From the NCBI GenBank assembly GCA_009809945.1, contig WTPW01000144.1, positions 406,079 to 470,078 of the forward strand: a stretch of DNA of 64,000 bases, read 5' to 3'. Positions 49,413-61,460 of this stretch are shown here, piece by piece. The DNA is from Gigaspora margarita (Eukaryota > Glomeromycota > Glomeromycetes > Diversisporales > Gigasporaceae). How positions within the stretch are numbered: the first letter of the stretch is position 1; the number at the start of each line of letters is the position of its first letter. The notes below the pieces were generated by a model. That model was not told the DNA's origin and made no database searches. It was given only the letters and a program-made list of their open reading frames with translations. Position numbers and translations under genes: made by a program.

Positions 49413-51344
49413 TAGTGTTCCTATGAACCGGAACTGAACTAAACTTAGGTCAAGTTCAGGTTCAGGTTCAGTATTGAACCTGAACCTGAACATTTTTTAA
49501 AACATGTTCAGGTTCAGTATTGAACTTTTAGAGCAGGTTCAGGTTCATTTCAGGTTCAGTTCATAAGTTCATGAACATGTTCAGGTTCAGTCTAGTGTTC
49601 ATATGAACTAGTGATTCTAGGTTTGGGTCCAGGTTTTGTCTTGTCCAGACCAGACTCAAACTCTAAATTTTATTATTTAAAACTTTATATTAAACTCAAA
49701 CTCAATCATAAGTTTGGTCGGGCTGGTCCAAATTTTGCAAACTAGTTTGAATCTGAATAAAAATATATGTATTTTTTGATACTGAACAAGTTTACTTAGA
49801 GTGAGAAGTATAAACTAGTTAGTAAAATTTAGAGAATTGTATAATTTTATTAATAAAATTATTAAAAATCGTATTTTGCATGAAATTTTACTAATTGATC
49901 ATAGCTTTTTGCACTAAGTAAACTTGTTCAGTACAAAAAATACATCAAAACGGCATATTTTACTTTACTTTTCTTAAAATTTGAAGAAAGAATGCTTAAT
50001 AGAAATTTTTATCAAAAATTCAAAATTAAGTTCTTTTCTTCAAATTTTAAAAAAACAAAATAAAATATACCAATATGATGTATTTTTTGGTGCTGAACAA
50101 GTTTACTTAGTGCAAGAAGTTAGGATCAATTAGTAAAATTTAGAGAATCATAGAAATTTGTATAATTTTATTAATAAAATTATAAAAATTTCTATGAATC
50201 TCTAAATTTTACTAATAGATTCTAATTTCTTGCTCTAAGTAAACTTGTTCAGCACCAAATAATACATCAAAACAGTATATTTTATTTTGTTTTTTGTTTA
50301 AAATTTGAAGAAAAGATGGGTAGCCGTCAATAGAAATCAAGCAAATCAACATTTGAAAAAAAATTAATTACTTAATTTTCACAGCTCATATCTCAATAAA
50401 TTTTAAAGCTAACTTAATGATTTAATATTCAAAAGAAGCTTAGATCGTAAGCTTTCTTTTGAATATTAAATCATTAAGATAGCTTTAAAATTTATTGAGA
50501 TATGAGCTGTGAAAGTTAAGGAATTAATTTTTTTTCAAATGTTGATTTGCTTGATTTTATTGATGGCTGCCCAGATGCTTAATTTTGGAAATTTTCATCA
50601 AAAATTCAAAATTAAGCATCTTTGACGCAAATTTTAAGGAAAATAAAATAATATATGTTGATATAATGTATTTTTTGGTGCTAAACAAGTTTAATTAGAA
50701 CAATAAGTTATGATTAATTAGTAAAATTTAGAGTATCATAGAAATTTGTATAATTTTATTAATAAAATTATACAAATTTCTATGATTCTCTAAATTTTAC
50801 TAATTGATTATAACTTCTTGCTCTAATTAAACTTATTTAGCACCAAAAAAATACATTATATCAGTATGTTTATTTTATTTTTCTTAAAATTTGCGTCAAA
50901 GATGCTTAATTTTGAACTTTTGATAAAAATTTCTAAAATTAAGCATTTTTCTTCAAATTTTAAGAAAAGTAAAATAAAATATGCTAATTTGATGTATTTT
51001 TTGGTGCTGAACAAGTTTACTTAGTGCAAGTAGTTATGATCAATTAGTAAAATTTCCTGTAGAACAATATTATTAATAATTTTATTAATAAAATTATACA
51101 AAATGCTATGATTTTCTAAATTTTACTAATTGATTCTAACTTTGTGATATTATGAACCTGAACATGTTCATGAACCTTGAACTGAACCTGAACTGAACTT
51201 TTTTTAAGTTCAGGTTCAGGTTCATGTTCAATAATTTTAAGTTCAGGTTCAGTTCAGTATTGAACTTTTAGAGCAGGTTCAGGTTCAGGTTCATTAAACC
51301 TGAACCTGAACCTCTATTGAACTGAACTGAACTTCAAAACCCTA
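49413..51344. mobile_element. 1932-bp hAT-type element with AGGTTC subterminal repeats
   Basis: Left end TAGTGTTCCTATGAACC and right end the inverse of TAGGGTTTTGAAGTTC, flanked by a perfect 8-bp duplication GTCTAGAC (49405-49412 and 51345-51352). Dense TTCAGG/CCTGAA repeats fill 49440-49620 and 51150-51330. The interior is a set of nested inverted repeats, including a ~270-bp palindrome (50310-50580) with GTAAGCTT at its apex and several copies of a hairpin around AATTTTATTAATAAAATT. No transposase was found. It disrupts the TNP2 relic. Confidence 0.85.
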
Positions 51345-52138
51345 GTCTAGACTATGGTCCACTATATGCATATTGGTGCTATTCTTTTGAATAAATAAAT
51401 AGTCTATTAGGTACATATCCAACAAGTAATTAGTCAATTGAATCTGAACTTATGTGCATCCTAATAAAAAATGCTTAGGTAGAATTTTGAAAATTTCTAT
51501 TAGTAGTAATGAAGTTAGGTTTTTATTGGACCTAGTTCTTTCACTTTTAGTGAAAAAGTATATGGGAGCTTAAAAATAACTGAACAGTTTGAAAGTAAGG
51601 ATTTGGTGATGTATCTAAATATAGCAGGTAGAATTGTTGCTAGTAGAAAAATCACGGGATTAGAAAAATACCCTGGAGAGATAATAAAACCAATTAAAGA
51701 GAATATAAATCTTACTAATAATATTTATAATAATTTAGTAGAATATTATAATATATTATATAAACATGAATTATATGTTCAACTACCAACAATTGATCAA
51801 GCAATTATCCAATTTGGGAAATTAAAGATTGGAGCAGATATATATGGATCAAAGATTGTCACTAGATATGAAAATCGCTCATATATTAGGCAAAGTTCTT
51901 GTCTTATAGTAATGAATTAGTAGATATATATCCTGGGCAGATACAATGCTTTTTTCAACATAAATATAATAATAAAATATACTATCTAGCTTATGTTTGA
52001 TGGTATCAGCCATATGCAACATGAAGATATTATTTATTATTAGATAATGAATGCTGTGATATAGAAATTTGGCAAAAAAAAATTTATAATGAAGCAAAAG
52101 ATTGTATACTCTCCGTATATATAAATTTCAATATGTAA

Positions 52139-52394
52139 TCGTGTACAAAAAGTATTAGTAGTAATTCTAACAAATAAACAATTTAATATATAATTAGACT
52201 GATTGTTTTTTTATATATTATAAAACCAATTGTGTAATGATTTATATATAATAAAAAATAAATAATATCTGATATATTATAAATACTAGTTTTGTAACAT
52301 GCTTTGCCACATATATAGGAGTAAAATCACTATAACAGTTAAGAAAATAATATATATATATATAAAAAAAAAATAAAAAATAAAAAAGCGATTG
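52139..52394. other. AT-rich segment after the TNP2 relic
   Basis: ATATCTGATATATTATAAATA near 52266 weakly mirrors CTGATATAAT motifs at 46205-46262, possible eroded subterminal repeats of the CACTA element. Confidence 0.3.
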
Positions 52395-53450
52395 ACTGAA
52401 CCAAGTTTTCAGATTTCATGTAATGCAAAATAAATAATCAACTTTGCATGGCCTAATCTTAGATTTGAAGCTTATTCTATTAATAATTTACAATAAATTA
52501 AAAAAAATTAAAAAAAATTAAAATAAAATAAAATCAAAATAAATAAATCTAACTGACTTACTGAAATTTTTAGATCCCATGTAATGTAAGATAAAAAATC
52601 AACTTTGCATAGCATAATTTTAGATGTGAATATTAACTTTGTGTAGTTTAATATTAATATTATTCTATTAATTTACAGCAGAATAAATAAATAAATAAAA
52701 AAAAAATAACTGACCAAAGTTTTCAGATTCTAGATAATGCAAAATGAAAAATCAACCTTCTGTGGCTTAATCTTAGATGTAATTATTATTTTATTAATTT
52801 GCAGTAAGGTAAAAAAAAAAATCTGACTTATCGACTAAATTTTCTGCTTCCATGTTATGCAAACTAAAATTAACTTCACATATTAATTACAGTAAATTAA
52901 ACTGAAGTTTTCAGATTTCATGTATTGCAAAATAAATAATCAACTTTTTGTGGCCTAATTTTAAGTGCAAACATTATTTATTAATTTACAGTAAATTAAA
53001 AAGACTGAGTGACAAAATTTTCAGATTTCATGTAATGTGCAATGAAAAATCAACTTTGCATGGCCTAATCTTAGATGTGATGTTATTCCATTGTTTAAAA
53101 AATAAATGATAAAAAAGAAAAAAATCAGACCAATTGAAGTTTTCAATTACATTAATGCAAAATGAAAAATTAACTTTTGTGGCCTAATCTTAGATGTGAA
53201 CATTAATCTATTTATTTGCAGTAAAGCAAAAAAACAAAAAAAATTTGAATGACTGACTGAAATTTTAAGATTTCATATAATGCAAAATGAAAAATCAACT
53301 TCTTGTGGTCTTATCTAGATGTGAACATTATTCAGTAAATTTACAGTAAATTAAAAAACAGAAAAAAATTCTAATGATCGACCAATGTTTTCAGATTCCA
53401 TGTAATGCAAATTAAGAAATCAATTTTGCATGGCCTAATCATTTATTCTT
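52395..53450. repeat. Tandem array, ~110-140-bp degenerate unit
   Basis: About nine units, each with AGTTTTCAGATTTCATGTAA, TGCAAAATGAAAAATCAACT, TGGCCTAATCTTAGATGTGA and a poly-A stretch. Noncoding. Confidence 0.8.
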
Positions 53451-54964
53451 TTGCTAGAGTGAACTCCATACCCTTATAATAACAAACATCATAATAATTA
53501 TAGGTTTAAATAGGAATTATTATAGGCTGACCAAAAATTTTTCCACAATTTGATTATGTTATTGTATGCCAATAAAAATATTAAAGTATACAGTAAGTTA
53601 AATTATATATGTAGATAAATAGTATATAATAGGTAAAATAGATAAGTTTACTTTGTTGTTAACTGTACATACGTACATATATAAAAAATAAAATTTCTCA
53701 CACAAATTAGTCACATTTTCTGAAGATGATCAATTAAAAGTATTTAAACATAAGCTTTCCTGCTGTCACTATTAACACATTTTCCCACTCACTAATCAAT
53801 AAAAAATGTTTAAACAGATAAATTTTTTTTAGGTATATAGATTAAATCAGAATGGCATAATGTGCATGTGCCTGAATCAACTAATCAAAGAACAAAATGG
53901 TTATATAGATTACATCAAATGACAAAATGTTCATGTGCCCTGAATAATCTCAAAATGGTTATATAGATTATATCAGAATAACGTAATGTGCATGTGCCCG
54001 AGTCATCCAATCAAAAGACAAAATGGCAGATTATGGTTGTCATTTTTTAGTAGTATAAGTATAAATAAGTATATAAAGAAGAGTATTTGATTATTAGATT
54101 ATCAAAATTTCTATGATTATCTTATTGTAAATTATATATGACTTATGAACCGAATTTATTCTGCTAAACTCAAGTAAGACTTATTGTGAATAACTTCTAT
54201 TTTTAAAAAAGAGACAAAAAAAATTATGTAATAATCAATTGTGTCATAGTAATAATACAATACTAAATATAACATATTTTCTGAAGAAGCAATAATCATT
54301 CGCAATGGGATAATAATTTTATGTTAATTCATTACTTTTAATTCATTTTACAGACAAAGATGTGAATATATATTTATATATATAATACAGTATATATATA
54401 TACACTTCTAATTTATTAATACATTATTTATTATTAAAATTTGTTATTACTAATTAGGAAGGTAATTTATTCCAGTTGATGTTTGATTATGGAGATTATA
54501 TATTCAAGATTATTCCTAATTTTTCTAAGATTATTTTTTGGAGTTGTACATACATACGTACATACATAAATTCTTATTGTGTATTACGTATGACTTATGA
54601 ATTGAATTTATTCTGCTAAACTCAAGTAAGACTTTACATATTTGATTGCGAATAACTTCTACTTTTAAATAAGAGACAAAAAAAAAATATTTAATAATCC
54701 ATGGTGTCAGTTTTTATTTTATAATACAATACCAAACATAACATATTTTCTGAAAAAACTATATTTCCATATATTATATAATATATATGTCATATGATAT
54801 TCGTGTGTCAAAGAATATCCAATTAAAAGACAAAATGCCTAATTACAGTTGTCATTTAGTATATAAAGATATATATGTCATATGATATTTGTGTGTCAAA
54901 GAACATCCAATTAAAAGACAAAATGCCTGATTACGGTTGTCATTTAGTATATAAAGATTTATAT
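53451..54964. repeat. AT-rich interspersed duplications
   Basis: Two sets of repeats are present. TGTGCATGTGCCYGA followed by AATCAAAGACAAAATGG occurs around 53860-54025. A ~170-bp unit with ATGACTTATGAA, TTTATTCTGCTAAACTCAAG and AGAGACAAAAAA occurs near 54137-54290 and 54589-54750. A ~100-bp direct pair with TATGATATTCGTGTGTCAAA lies at 54788-54955. No gene. Confidence 0.6.
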
Positions 54965-56050
54965 AATTAAATTTATAAAATTAAAATATCAGATAACTAT
55001 CTTTAATATATTAATCAGAAACTAAATCTATCAACAAAATATCAGACTATTTTTAAGTTTAAAATAAATAAATTAATAAAATCAGATAAATTTTATCATA
55101 AAATAAATAAAATCATGTGATAATTGGTATATATCATCATTTATCAGTCTAAAATTTAGATCATACAAGTTCATTTAATAATATCGTTTTTATATCATCT
55201 AATAATATATATAATAATATATATAATTAGAAATATATCAGTCAGTGAAAATGAAAATTACAATACCAGTAATCAACAAATTATCAGTCTAAAATTTAGA
55301 TAATACAAGTTAATTAATAATATCATTTTTATACTATCTTATAATATATACTATAATATATATATCAGGGATGTATTAGTCAGTGAAAATAGAAAATTAC
55401 AATATATCAGCCTATTTTTAAGTTTAAAAAAATAAATTAATAAAATCAGATAATTATCATCAAGAAGCAAATAAAATCATGTGATAATTGGTATATATCA
55501 TCATTTATTAGTCTAAAATTTAGATCATACAAGTTAATTAATAATATTATTTTTATATTATCTAATAATATATATAATAATATATATAATCAGAAATGTA
55601 TCAGTCAGTGAAAATAGAAAATTACAATAATTAACAAAATTATTAGTCTAAAATTTAGATCATACAAGTTAATTAATAATATCATTTTTATATCATCTAT
55701 TAATATATATAATAATATATATAATTAGAAATATATCAGTCAGTAAAAATAGAAAATTACAATAATCAACAATATATCAGCCTATTTTCAAGTTTAAAAA
55801 AATAAATTAATAAAATCAGATAAATTTCATCATGAAATAAATAAAATCATGTGATAATTGGTATATATCATCGTTTATCAGTCTAAAATTTAGATCATAC
55901 AAGTTAATTAATAATATTATTTTTATATCATCTTATAATATATATAATAATATATATAATCAGAAATATATCAGTCATTGAAAATAGAAAATTACAATAA
56001 TCAACAAAATATCAGCCTATTTTTAAATTTAAAAAAATAAGTTAATAAGG
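54965..56050. repeat. AT-rich array with alternating ~136/230-bp units (part 1)
   Basis: Units include GTGATAATTGGTATATATCA, CAGTCTAAAATTTAGATCAT, ACAAGTTAATTAATAATAT, ATATATCAGTCAGTGAAAAT and TATCAGCCTATTTTTAAGTT. Spacing of the ACAAGTTAATT phrase alternates between about 136 and 230 bp. The array continues at 58560-58703, 59742-60404 and 61461-61680, between insertions. Confidence 0.85.
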
Positions 56051-56747
56051 AATAATTTAATATTAACCTCTGGTGAATTTCACCATGCAGGGTAATAATA
56101 CCTGGGTCTGAAAATATTATGCCTCAATCGATCAGCATGATCTGCACATAAATACACACTAATTTTTTTTTGTTTCATTGTTTTTTTTTTTTTTTTGTGA
56201 ACTAATTAATTTTTTTTTTTTTAGCAACCGCTTTGGTATATTCTTGGATTTTTCATTTTTGCTAGTGCTTAATGGAGTCTTCATTTGCTTGGGGTCATTG
56301 CTTGGAGTCATCATATGATGATGTTTAAATCGCTCATATGTTGAAGTCATTGCATGGTGGTGCCTTCGTTTGTATGTTAAAGTTATTGCTTGGAGTAGAA
56401 TTGTTATTATATATTGTGTCTTCATCATTGTCAGTGCAGTGCTAATTTCATGTTGTCATTTTTGACACACTGCTGATCTCATTAGATAGGTGTCACATTT
56501 TTCCTTTTTTCTTTTTTTTTGTTTTGTTCTTTATTAACTCTTGCTTACCTTCCTTTTAGTGTTAATTCATCACTAGTGCCACAGTTATTCTCACATTATT
56601 GTCATTTTCTTTAGTGTCATCATTTTAGTGCTATCATTACTGGAGTCACACTGTTATAGTGCCACTATCATTTTAATACTTCATCTCGTCTGAGAGTATA
56701 GAACGTTCTTTGGCGATCTGTTATATTGATGTTTGGTTAGTTAGTTA
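56051..56747. other. Low-complexity segment (T-runs and ATTGCTTGGAGTCA-like repeats)
   Basis: Poly-T tracts at 56161-56222, then imperfect repeats of the TTGCTTGGAGTCAT and AGTGTCATCATT type. The minus-strand frame here is only translated repeat. Confidence 0.5.
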
Positions 56748-57842
56748 GGGGCTTCCAGAAATTACGTAATATTTTTGTTACTAATAAATTTCAAAATTTT
56801 ATCCCACCCACCCACACCTAATACTTTATTAGCCAATCAAATTTTATATTTTTTAAAATTTATTNATATGTTNNNTTTATNAAATTNATANTAACTATTG
56901 CTCTACTNGACCNATTTAGATGATTTAACTACCAAAATGTTCGNCNCACTGAGACGATTCTAACAAGCCCAAAATCGTTAAAATCTAATTACAGGGTCTC
57001 AAGATTGTTCAACTTTTGTGTAATTTTAATCGTGATTTTTTAGAATCACTAAGTAAATATCTTTAATATTGAATAACTTTTGATCCACTGGCCCGTTTTG
57101 GATGATTTAACTACTAAAATGTTCGTCTCAGTGAGACGATTCTAACAAGCCCAAAATCGCTAAATCCAAATCACAGGATTCCAAGATCGATAAAGATTTT
57201 ATTGTTTGTTTAACAATACAAATCTTTATCGAACTTGGAATCCTGTGAATCGAATTTAGCGATTTTGGGCTTGTTAGAATCGTCTCACTGAGACGAACAT
57301 TTTNAAAATGTTCGTCTCAGTGAGACGATTCTAACAAGCCCAAAATCGCTAAATTCGATTCACAGGATTCCAAGTTCGATAAAGATTTGTATTGTTAAAC
57401 AAACAATAAAATCTTTATCGATCTTGGAATCCTGTGATTTGGATTTAGCGATTTTGGGCTTGTTAGAATCGTCTCACTGAGACGAACATTTTGGTAGTTA
57501 AATCATCCAAAACGGGCAAGTGGATCAAAAGTTATTCAATATTAAAAATATTTACTTAGTGATTCTAAAAATCACTATTAAAATTACACAAAAGTTGAAC
57601 GATCTTGGGACCCTGTGATTAGATTTTAACGATTTTGGGCTTGTTAGAATCGTCTCAATGAGACGAACATTTCGGTAGTTAAATCATCTAAATTGGTCCA
57701 GTAGAGCAATAGTTATTAATAATTTTATAATTTTATACTTTTGGNCAGAATTATAAAATTTTGACCAGAATNATAATTANAACCTGATATTTTCGGGACC
57801 CCACCCACCCACTAAAAAATTACGTAATTTCTGGAAGCCCCC
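56748..57842. mobile_element. PIF/Harbinger-like foldback element, copy 2 (1095 bp)
   Basis: Ends GGGGCTTCCAGAAATTACG and its inverse, TTA at 56745-56747 and 57843-57845, as for the copy at 14586. Both halves mirror each other around a single N at 57304. Six module palindromes are visible near 56943, 57123, 57283, 57315, 57470 and 57650. Scattered N bases at 56865-56946 and 57745-57780 show uncertain assembly of the arms. Confidence 0.85.
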
Positions 57843-57845
57843 TTA

Positions 57846-57930
57846 GTTAGATTTAGGGTTAGGGTTAGATTTAGTTTTGATTTAGAGTTAGGGTTAGATT
57901 TAGTTTGGTTTAGGGTTATAGTTAGAGGCT
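57846..57930. repeat. Interstitial telomere-like (TTTAGGG/TTAGGG) tract
   Basis: Irregular units AGGGTTAGGGTTAGATTTAG directly right of the foldback element. Short and interrupted, so not an active telomere. An adjoining GTTAGTTAG stretch on the left of the element suggests insertion next to or into it. Confidence 0.55.
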
Positions 57931-58252
57931 CTATTAGATTTAGAGTAGTTATTTACTAGGGGACAATTTTTGTTAGGCTGATTATATTCATCATGTAACA
58001 ATATTTTGGAACGTTTGTTAAACAACGATTTTATTATAAATAAATTTTTAATAAATGCCATGAATCATAATAAAATAAAACATGGGTTTCTATTTAACCC
58101 TCTAAATCCCACTTATACTTGTTATATAAACTCTTCTCTAAAACTTAAAAATGCATCACATTTAAATTCAATTATGCATTTTTATTAGTCGGTATGCAAA
58201 TTTGTATAACAGGAAATTTCTCGGTTAATTCTTATAAAAATATATAAATTAT

Positions 58253-58476
58253 GCCATACAAAATTAATCAATTGGTTTTCATAACCCGGCCGGGTCAAAA
58301 TTTGTAAACTTCTAAAAAATTTTTTTTATATGTTTTAATAACTGGGTGGAATTTAAAAAAAAAATTTTTTATAATTTTGTAAAATTTTATATATGAAATT
58401 TAAAAAAAAAAGCCGGCAGGCTGGGTCAATTAAAAAGTTTCGTGTTATAAAAACCAAGTAATTAAATTTGTATGGC
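58253..58476. mobile_element. 224-bp MITE with GCCATACAAA ends
   Basis: Left GCCATACAAAATTAATCAAT and right the inverse of GCCATACAAATTTAATTACT. Both continue into TTGGTTTTYATAAC and a GC-rich inner pair (CCCGGCCGGGTC, and GCCGGCAGGCTGGGTC on the other side). Ends are similar for about 35 bp; the target duplication is unclear. Confidence 0.65.
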
Positions 58477-58559
58477 CTTATATAATATATGATTTTATTT
58501 TATATAAATAATATGCATAGTATATAATAAAATCATATGATATGATAAAATTTACCACT

Positions 58560-58703
58560 GGTGAGTGTTTAGATCATCCAATTAATAAAATCAGATAAAT
58601 TTCATTATGAAATAAATAAAATCATATGATAATTGGTATATATCATCATTTATCAGTTTAATATTTAGATCATACAAATTAATTTAATAATATCATTTTT
58701 ATA
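58560..58703. repeat. AT-rich array (part 2)
   Basis: Continuation of the 54965-56050 array up to the foldback insertion. Confidence 0.8.
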
Positions 58704-59741
58704 TCAGTCATCCGATTTGTCACATTATTGTTATATGTAAATTTTTTATATATAAAATTATAAAAAAAAAACATATAAAATTACTATAAACTTTGAAGAA
58801 ATGATGTTCCAAAGTCTACATATCAACTTAAAATTAAATTCTTTCGGAGTATAGAACAAGGGGAGGAGAAAAAGGTAGTACAAAATCAGATCAAAATCTC
58901 AGTGATTTTGTACAAAATGAAAATGTAACTTCATCAAAAACAAATATTTTCCAATTTTATAATGAGAATCTTATGTAAAATCATGCTCTGAACAACCTTA
59001 CTTAATCAGCAGAAGTGGGTTACCTTGTAAGAAAAATGGGTTAACTATATGCTAAATTCAAAATTTTTAACTTTACAAGATAAAACTTTTTTTTCATTAG
59101 GCAACCTACTTTGGGCCCTTAAGCAAAGTTGTTCAGCATGTAAATTTACCACACATTTGAGATTGAAACGGCTTTTTCGGACCTTTTACTAGGTGAAAAA
59201 TATGTTTAAAGTTAGAAAAAATTTTTTTTAAAAAAATTTTTCAAACTTTAAACCCATTTTTCACCTAGTAAAAGGTCTGAAAAAGCTGTTTCAATCTCAA
59301 ATATGTGGTAAAATTACATGCCGAACAACTTTGCTTAAGGGCCCAAAGTAGGTTGCCTAATGAAAAAAAAAGTTTTATCTTGTAAAGTTAAAAATTTTGA
59401 ATTTAGCATATAGTTAACCCATTTTTCTTACAAGGTAACCCACTTCTGCCGATTAAGTAAAGTTGTTCAGAGCATGATTTTACATAAGATACTTATCATA
59501 AAATCGGAAAATATTTGTTTTTGACGAAGTTACATTTTCGTTTTGTGCAAAATCAGTGAAATTTCGATCTGATTTTTGTACTACCTTTTTCTCCTCCCCT
59601 TGTTCTATACTCCCGAAGAATTTAATTTTAAGTTGATATGTAGACTTTGGAACATCATTTCTTCAAATTTATAGTAATTTTATATGTTTTTTTTATAATT
59701 TTATATATAAAAAATTTACATGTGACAAATCAGATGACTGA
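58704..59741. mobile_element. 1038-bp foldback element, copy B, TA-flanked
   Basis: Starts TCAGTCATCCGATTTG and ends with the near inverse CAAATCAGATGACTGA, with TA on both sides (58702-58703, 59742-59743). The arms (~515 bp) pair through AACTTTGAAGAAATGATGTT, GAACAAGGGGAGGAGAAAAA and CATGCTCTGAACAA to an A/T apex near 59230. Inner arms match the 894-bp foldback at 30845-31738, but the outer ~150 bp differ. It interrupts the AT-rich array, whose unit is restored when it is removed. Confidence 0.88.
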
Positions 59742-60404
59742 TATCATCTAATAATATATATAATAATATATATAAACAGAAATATATCAGTCAGTAAAAA
59801 TAGAAAATTACAATAATTAACAATATATCAGCCTATTTTAAGTTTAGAAAAATAAATTAATAAAATCAGATAAATTTCATAATGAAATAAATAAAATCAT
59901 GTGATAATTGGTATATATCATCGTTTATTAGTCTAAAATTTAGATTATACAAGTTAATTTAATAATATCATTTTTATATCATCTTATAATATATATAATA
60001 GTATATATAATCTGAAATATATCAGTCATTGAAAATAGAAAATTACAATAATCAACAATATATCGGCCTATTTTAAGTTTAAAAAAATAAATTAATAAAA
60101 TCAGATAAATTTCATCACAAAATAAATAAAATCATGTAATAATTGGTATATATCATCGTTTATTAGTCTAAAATTTAGATCATACAAGTTAATTTAATAA
60201 TATCATTTTTATAGCATTTTATAATATATATAATAATATATATAATCTGAAATATATCAGTTAGTGAAATAGAAAATTACAATAATCAATAATATATCAG
60301 CCTATTTTAAGTTTTAAAAAATAAATTAATAAAATCAGATAAATTTTATCACGAAATAAATAAAATCATGTGATAATCAGTATATATTATCATTTATTAG
60401 TCTA
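59742..60404. repeat. AT-rich array (part 3)
   Basis: About three further ~238-bp units of the array, ending at the 60405 insertion. Confidence 0.8.
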
Positions 60405-61460
60405 ATTTTTTTCTCTTTACAACCTTGTGCTACTTTATTAGACAATTTTTATGCAAGTACATACAAATTTAAGTACTAATATTTACGTAGGCTATTACTT
60501 GATAGCTCTACTAGTATCCAGATATAGTTGTTGCACTGATGTTTGTTAGTCTCTAAGCTGTACTAACATCTCAACTGAATACTTCTTAGAGAATAACTCC
60601 AGGCCTCAGCTACCTTACTTCAAAATCAATTCCTTCTAAAAACTTTCTCCTTGAGCTTCTCATATAGAAGAATAAAAAAAGAGACAAGATTAAAAGGGGC
60701 AAAACTACACTACCTAAACGATAAAACCAAGTTAAAACCAAAATTACAGCCAAACGAAAAAAAAATTTAAATGAAACCAAAAAAAAAGTAAAAAAAGAAA
60801 AAGAAATGAAGGTGCTATAAAGTCTGCACAAGATGGTAAAAATCATATAACATTGCATAGAACATCTATCTAAATGCTATAGATAAAAAAAAACAAATAT
60901 ATCTAAACTAAACATCCATGTGAGAAATTTTTTACGTGTCCTCCAAATTTCCAATACGTCATTTCTAGTTTGTCTAAACAAATTCAAAAGTACTCATGAC
61001 CACGCCGGTTCCCACACAGGGACATATTCCCAATATGGAAAAGTAAACATTGCCAATCTATTGGAAAGGGTAAGCTAGGATGCCCACTTTTTGAAAAAAA
61101 TTTTGAAAAATCCAAGAGGCGAGAAACTTCAACTTGTAACCAGACTTGAGTGAGTGTGTAGTCAGAAAAACTCATTTTTTTTGTTATTCCCCTTTGTTTT
61201 ACCACAGCAGCCTTTGTTGACAGAGAAGCTTTTTGTTTTTCACCAGAATTTCTTGTGCCTAAGGCGCCCTGCCAGTTATATCATACAACTAATGCTTCTG
61301 GCTTGCGTGCTGAATATATAAAGAAGTCCCAGAAAGCAGTTGTTAACCTTTATAAAAACTGTCTACTGTGCAGGCAATGCTCTAACAAATAACTTTTGTT
61401 TTTCTTCTATCAGAAAGTATGGTCCAGATGATCATCAGTAAGAGTTGTCCCTGAGCATTG
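60405..61460. other. ~1.05-kb GC-richer insertion in the array
   Basis: The array stops at TCTAA (60401-60405) and resumes at CATTTATCAGTCTAATATTT (61463), so this is foreign to it. Composition is clearly less AT-rich. A plus-strand open stretch at about 61203-61382 reads AFVDREAFCFSPEFLVPKAP, then AEYIKKSQKAVVNLYKN and CLLCRQC. It lacks a start codon of its own. No terminal repeats found; a captured gene fragment or the inside of a larger element is possible. Confidence 0.45.

Larger units (their letters stand above)
46265..52138 (+). pseudogene. TNP2-type (CACTA/EnSpm-like) transposase, heavily interrupted
   Basis: Relic of a large DNA transposase. Start near 46274 (MSLSTKKVICNCPKC), then a Ser/Glu/Asp-rich acidic tract (46440-46670). 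Middle: FSINKAVRFPTSMHTVKSS (47193-47250), then after the 47405-48110 insertion NRNVLDRIFSDIYKGNVWKN (48259-48320), NILILDIILSSNEPSKQQIN (48493-48550), LLASNVPAARKIC then CYHCPKC (48655-48740), and VVDLMHCLFLGISKWIMK (48955-49010). After the 49413-51344 insertion come IKENINLTNNIYNNLVEYY (51685-51745), an IDQAIIQFGKLKIG block, and YPGQIQCFFQHK then DCILSVYINFNM near 51928-52138. VPAARK and MH-LFLG blocks are typical of the family. The Asp expected before VPA is Asn here. Many stops and frameshifts; CACTA termini were not confirmed. Confidence 0.8.

Noticed and set aside
57846..57930. True telomere or chromosome end
   Set aside because: The repeat is short and irregular, with non-telomeric sequence continuing for 6 kb on the right.
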